From positions 1-8,559 of the forward strand of contig DAOUWX010000069.1 of the NCBI GenBank assembly GCA_030666935.1: a stretch of 8,559 bases of DNA, read 5' to 3'. Positions within the stretch are counted from its first letter, which is position 1. Each line of letters begins with the position of its first letter. The translations under genes were made by a program, and so were the position numbers. Positions 5,614 through 8,559 of this stretch are shown here, one piece after another. This DNA comes from Atribacterota bacterium. Lineage in GTDB: Bacteria; Atribacterota; Phoenicimicrobiia; Phoenicimicrobiales; Phoenicimicrobiaceae. Below the pieces are notes generated by a model. That model worked only from the letters and a program-made list of their open reading frames with translations. It was not told the origin of the DNA and ran no database searches.

Positions 5614-5759
5614 GGTAATCAGCATCGCGTATAAAATACAGTAACAAGTAATATGTAATAAGTAATGAGATTAAATTACAGAAATTATAAAAACAGGTGC
5701 TCATTACATGTTGTACATTACATCCCTTGTTGGTTGGTTAGTTACCTGGTTACCTAGTT
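5614..5759. repeat. Intergenic island of degenerate 7-bp and 8-bp repeats (island 2)
   Basis: The forward heptamers AGTAACA, AGTAATA, TGTAATA, AGTAATG run at 5640-5667, preceded by weaker units GGTAATC, AGCATCG, CGTATAA (5614-5634). After an A-rich spacer come reverse heptamers CATTACA, TGTTGTA, CATTACA (5702-5722). Then four reverse octamers read on the minus strand as AACTAGGT, AACCAGGT, AACTAACC, AACCAACA (5759-5728). The unit types match those in island 1 at 1009-1358. Confidence 0.75.
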
Positions 5760-5760
5760 G

Positions 5761-5810
5761 AGAAAAAATAATAAGGATAATTATTTTTTCTAATTACCCC
5801 ACCAAAGTTT
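5761..5810 (+). repeat. 50-nt hairpin element, copy A (upstream of rlmD)
   Basis: A perfect 12-bp stem (5761-5772 with 5780-5791, loop AAGGATA) is joined to TAATTACCCCACCAAAGTTT (5791-5810). A second copy, inverted, lies at 8493-8539. The last 20 bases agree at 17 positions, and the first ten (AGAAAAAATA) are identical. Confidence 0.7.
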
Positions 5811-5883
5811 TTACAAACACATTAATATACTTAAATATTATATTTGAAAATATAGTAAAATTAATATTTTGCCGGAGGGTAAA

Positions 5884-7248
5884 ATGAAAGATAAGCCAGT
5901 GCGGTTAGAAGAAGATTATGAACTGATTATAAGCAGTTATTCCCATCAGGGAGAAGGGATAGGAAGGATTGATAATTTTACCGTCTTTATACCCGGGGCA
6001 ATTCTTGGGGAAAGAGTGAAGGTAAAAATTAAGGAAGTAAAAAAGAATTTTGCCCGCGGTCAATTAGAAGAAGTTATTTTGGCCTCTCCCCATAGAATAA
6101 AACCTCTCTGCCCCGTTTATTCCCTCTGCGGAGGTTGTCACTTGCAGCATATGGCTTACGAAAAACAGTTAGAAATGAAACAGGATATAATAGAGAATGC
6201 TTTGGAAAGGATAGGTAATCAAAACATCAAAGCCTTGCCCACCATAGGGATGAAAGATCCCTGGCGTTATCGCAATAAAGGTTATTTTCAGGTGAACCGG
6301 AAAAAGGGGAGGGTGCAATTAGGGTTTTATAAAGCAGGCACTTATGATTTTGTACCGGCCGGCGGATGCCTTCTATTCAGTCTGCAAATTAATAAATTGG
6401 TTGGCTATTTAGAAGACCAATTAAGTTTACAAAAAGTTGTGGCGTATAATAATAAGACAAGAGAAGGAAACTTAAGAAATATATTAATCAGAGAAAACAA
6501 AAGCACTGCTGAAATAATGTTAGTTTTCATTACCAAAGAAGACATCTTGGGATTTGACCAAAATATTTTAAATGATCTATTCAGAACATTCCCTCAAGTG
6601 GTCTCTATTTATCAAAATATTAACAGGAGCCCTAAAGCGGTTTTGTTGGGGAAAAACTTCAGGCTTCTAAAAGGGGAACCTGATTTGGAAGATGCCATTG
6701 GCCCGTTTAAATTTAAAATATCGCCTCAATCTTTTTTCCAGGTTAACGTGGAGCAGGCGGAAATATTAAATGAAAAAGTATTAGAGTATGCAAATTTAAG
6801 CGGAGAAGAGACGGTTATCGATTCTTACTGTGGAACGGCGGCTATTTCTATCTATGCGGCCAAGCAGGCCAAAAAGGTGTATGGCATCGAAGTAGAAAAA
6901 AGCGCTGTCAGGGATGCCAAAATTAATTGTGAATTAAACGGAATTTCTAATTTAAAATTATTTAGCGGAAAAGCAGAAGAGTGGCTCTATAGATGGAGGA
7001 GAAGCGGCGAAGAAGTTCATCTTGTCATAGTGGACCCGCCCCGCAGGGGCTGTTCTTCAAAGGTTTTAAAGGAGGTTATAAAGATTAAACCAAAAAAAAT
7101 TATATATGTGTCCTGTAATCCGGCTACTTTAGCCCGTGATTTAAAATATCTCACCAAAGATGATGATTATAAATTGAAAAAAGTTTTGCCCGTAGATATG
7201 TTCCCTCAGACGGGTCACGTAGAATGCATAGCATATTTAGAAAGATGA
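5884..7248 (+). CDS. rlmD: 23S rRNA (uracil-C5)-methyltransferase, RlmD/RumA family
   Basis: A 454-residue SAM-dependent enzyme that methylates C5 of a uridine in 23S rRNA. Domains in order: an N-terminal TRAM RNA-binding domain (about 10-66, with GEGIGR and FIPGAILGE); a 4Fe-4S site formed by C76, C82 and C85 (LCPVYSLCGGC) with C162 as the likely fourth ligand; a central domain; and a Rossmann-type methyltransferase domain. Catalytic and SAM motifs are intact: PQSFFQVN (281-288), DSYCGTAAIS (313-322), DPPRRG (384-389), the nucleophile C411 in SCNPATLARDL, and E447 in GHVE. The target (U1939, U747 or both, as in RlmCD) cannot be fixed from sequence, so the symbol is a family label. GGAGG lies 5 bases before the ATG; a TTG at 5869 lies upstream of that site and is rejected. 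The stop lies 4 bases from the stop of the opposing reductase gene. Confidence 0.93.
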   Translation: MKDKPVRLEEDYELIISSYSHQGEGIGRIDNFTVFIPGAILGERVKVKIKEVKKNFARGQLEEVILASPHRIKPLCPVYSLCGGCHLQHMAYEKQLEMKQDIIENALERIGNQNIKALPTIGMKDPWRYRNKGYFQVNRKKGRVQLGFYKAGTYDFVPAGGCLLFSLQINKLVGYLEDQLSLQKVVAYNNKTREGNLRNILIRENKSTAEIMLVFITKEDILGFDQNILNDLFRTFPQVVSIYQNINRSPKAVLLGKNFRLLKGEPDLEDAIGPFKFKISPQSFFQVNVEQAEILNEKVLEYANLSGEETVIDSYCGTAAISIYAAKQAKKVYGIEVEKSAVRDAKINCELNGISNLKLFSGKAEEWLYRWRRSGEEVHLVIVDPPRRGCSSKVLKEVIKIKPKKIIYVSCNPATLARDLKYLTKDDDYKLKKVLPVDMFPQTGHVECIAYLER

Positions 7249-7252
7249 TTAA

Positions 7253-8353
7253 TTATTTTTTCTCCCAGGAAGCTATTTCTTTAAGGTGCTCTATTATGGG
7301 CAGATGTTGGGTGCAAAGTTCTTCGCATTTTCCGCACTCGATACATTCATTTGCTCTTGCCCCATGGCTTTCTGTTATGCCATACAAATAACTTTTCTTT
7401 TTCATCTCTTTATCGCTGCTGCCAAATATCTGTTTTTCATTGTAAAGCTGCATATAAGAAGGCACTGGAATGTTCTGGGGGCATTTATCACAGTAGCCGC
7501 AACCAGTACAAGCTGAATTCATATTTTCCCCAATTTGTTTTCTTATTCTTTCTAAATCTTTATCATTAAAAGGCGGGGCTTCATCGGCCACGCGGCAAGC
7601 CATATCTATATGTTCACGGGTGGTAAAACCATTAAGCACTACTGATATTTGTGGACAGGATATCAAGAATCGCAAAGCTGCTTCTGTGGGAGTTTCTCCT
7701 TTTGAGGCTAAAAAAGAAAGCTCTTTTTCATGAGTGGGTATGGCTCCTCCGAATAACGGATTCATGGCAATCACGCCATAACCTCTTTTATAGGCGGCCA
7801 TAACTCCGTCCCAGCGATAAGGGAAATTTAAGATATTAATTCCTAATAGCACACCTTCCATTTTACCATCTTCCAAGATGTGTTTAATTTCTGATCCCGG
7901 TTGATGAGAAGAAAAGACAATATGGTCGATCAATCCTTCCTTTTTACATTCCAGGAGACCTTCATACTGTCCCCCGGGTTTCATGGATAGTTCATAATGT
8001 TCCATCTTAAAAAGGCTCCAGATATGGTAAAAATGAATTTTAGGGAGACCCAGTCGATTTAAAGATTTTTTTACCGCTTCTTTTGCTTTTTTGGCAGTAT
8101 TAAACTCGTTAGGATTGCCTTTGGTAGAAACATAGAAGTCTTTAGGCATATTCTTGAAGGCAATACCGAAAATATCCTCACTCTGGTCTTTGCAGTAATG
8201 AGGGGCGGTATCGAAATAGTTGATTCCTTTAGCATTTGCATAACGAAGAAGTTCGGCATTTTCCTCTTTACTCTTGGAAAGATCGAATCGCATTCCACCG
8301 AAACCTACTGCAGAAACCTTTTTCCCGGTCTTTCCATATTCCTTATAAATCAT
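7253..8353 (-). CDS. Aldo/keto reductase with C-terminal two-cluster ferredoxin domain (COG1453-like)
   Basis: A 366-residue protein. Residues 1-275 are an aldo/keto reductase barrel: MIYKEYGKTGKKVSAVGFGGMR at the start, D48 in YFDTAPHY, Y53 and K78 (STKGN) as three of the usual catalytic four. The usual histidine (as in YLLH) is W112 in FYHIWSL; I recall this as normal for this iron-sulfur subfamily. SMKPGGQYEGLL and GINILNFPYR are further subfamily blocks. Residues 282-291 hold CTGCGYCDKCP and 337-347 CIECGKCEELC, two 4Fe-4S motifs, so the protein can probably pass electrons between clusters and a nicotinamide or substrate. It is typical of strict anaerobes; the substrate is unknown. The start ATG has GGGAG four bases upstream. 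A promoter-like TTGAAA-17-TAAAAT lies 34 bases upstream of it. Confidence 0.92.
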   Translation of the reverse strand: MIYKEYGKTGKKVSAVGFGGMRFDLSKSKEENAELLRYANAKGINYFDTAPHYCKDQSEDIFGIAFKNMPKDFYVSTKGNPNEFNTAKKAKEAVKKSLNRLGLPKIHFYHIWSLFKMEHYELSMKPGGQYEGLLECKKEGLIDHIVFSSHQPGSEIKHILEDGKMEGVLLGINILNFPYRWDGVMAAYKRGYGVIAMNPLFGGAIPTHEKELSFLASKGETPTEAALRFLISCPQISVVLNGFTTREHIDMACRVADEAPPFNDKDLERIRKQIGENMNSACTGCGYCDKCPQNIPVPSYMQLYNEKQIFGSSDKEMKKKSYLYGITESHGARANECIECGKCEELCTQHLPIIEHLKEIASWEKK

Positions 8354-8386
8354 ATTTCTCCCTTTTTGCCTTTATGTTTTGAAAAA

Positions 8387-8415
8387 ATTTTACCATCTTC
8401 TCTTAATAATTTCAA
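8387..8415 (-). promoter_or_regulatory. Probable sigma-70 promoter of the aldo/keto reductase gene
   Basis: On the minus strand: TTGAAA (8415-8410), a 17-base spacer, and TAAAAT (8392-8387). Each box differs from consensus at one position. The -10 box lies 33 bases before the ATG at 8353. Confidence 0.6.
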
Positions 8416-8492
8416 AGAAATATTGTTCGTTGTCCAAGACGTACTATACAATTTTTAAAAAGTAAAAACCACAGCAAGGCAATTGTTAGTGT

Positions 8493-8539
8493 AAACTTTA
8501 GTGGGGTAGCTAGATAGAAAGAAGAATACTATTTTTTCT
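8493..8539 (-). repeat. 50-nt hairpin element, copy B (upstream of the reductase gene)
   Basis: Read on the minus strand: AGAAAAAATA (8539-8530), a TTCTTCTTTCT tract, then TAGCTACCCCACTAAAGTTT (8512-8493). This is the inverted partner of 5761-5810. A 10-bp perfect stem also forms between 8516-8525 and 8541-8550, so a hairpin sits at the same outer side of the TACCCCAC block as in copy A. Confidence 0.65.
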
Positions 8540-8559
8540 GTCTTCTTTCTTCTTTTCTA

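Larger units (their letters stand above)
5482..5883. other. Divergent intergenic region with repeat island 2 and hairpins; no gene seen
   Basis: This 402-base stretch separates marR (leftward) from rlmD (rightward). It begins with nearly pure A/T (5482-5515), including a 16-bp palindrome of T6-A6 type at 5483-5498. A perfect 8-bp hairpin follows (ATACCAAA at 5549-5556 with TTTGGTAT at 5565-5572). Next come repeat island 2 (about 5614-5759) and the hairpin element at 5761-5810. The last 70 bases before rlmD are A/T-rich and should hold its promoter; TATACT at 5826-5831 or TATTAT at 5836-5841 could be a -10 box, but no well-spaced -35 box accompanies either. A 71-codon leftward open frame across the repeats has no start signal and is not counted as a gene. 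Confidence 0.7.

Noticed and set aside
5489..5704. 71-codon leftward open reading frame
   Set aside because: It covers the A/T tract and repeat island 2, has no ribosome-binding site, and its product is a low-complexity shadow of the repeats.
5761..5791. Rho-independent terminator
   Set aside because: The stem is almost all A-T, and the neighbouring genes diverge from here, so there is no upstream transcript to end; kept as part of the duplicated element instead.
5869..5883. RlmD start at the TTG at 5869
   Set aside because: It lies upstream of the GGAGG at 5874-5878; the ATG at 5884 is correctly placed behind that site.
5791..8512. Composite transposon bounded by the inverted 50-nt elements
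   Set aside because: No transposase or target-site duplication is visible and the enclosed genes look like ordinary host genes; the inverted pair is reported only as a repeat.

Overview
The window looks like a chromosomal segment of an AT-rich, anaerobic, non-cyanobacterial bacterium. Shine-Dalgarno sites are good, and one promoter is a perfect sigma-70 match. Anaerobic habits are suggested by a ferredoxin-type aldo/keto reductase and a 4Fe-4S rRNA methyltransferase. The gene set and the degenerate repeats between genes would fit an uncultured lineage such as Atribacterota or a Clostridia-like group. That placement is an impression and was not tested. I see no phage, integrase, transposase or CRISPR genes.

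Layout, left to right. (1) The last 49 codons of a membrane protein (DUF401-like) are followed by an HD-domain phosphohydrolase, both rightward. (2) A 350-bp intergenic island is built almost entirely of degenerate 7-bp and 8-bp repeats. (3) thrC (threonine synthase) and a beta-CASP metallo-beta-lactamase-fold nuclease form a tight rightward pair. (4) A 24-bp near-perfect palindrome and a second hairpin separate this pair from a leftward marR-thioredoxin operon. That operon has a TTGACA-17-TATAAT promoter overlapped by a set of three TAGCAA half-sites, a likely autoregulatory operator. (5) A roughly 400-bp divergent intergenic region holds a second 7/8-bp repeat island and a 50-nt hairpin element. 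(6) An RlmD/RumA-type 23S rRNA uracil-C5 methyltransferase runs rightward and meets, four bases away, a leftward aldo/keto reductase with two 4Fe-4S motifs. (7) The last 200 bases hold the reductase promoter and a second, inverted copy of the 50-nt element.

The coding content is mostly housekeeping: threonine synthesis, RNA processing, rRNA modification and redox. The marR-thioredoxin pair is the only clear regulatory unit, and a thiol-sensing role is plausible because the MarR protein has four cysteines. The least explained material is intergenic: two related islands of drifting 7-mers and 8-mers arranged as inverted arms, and the duplicated 50-nt element upstream of both rlmD and the reductase gene.

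For four genes a nearer ATG with a ribosome-binding site is preferred over a longer upstream reading frame: the HD protein at 205, thrC at 1359, marR at 5408 and rlmD at 5884.
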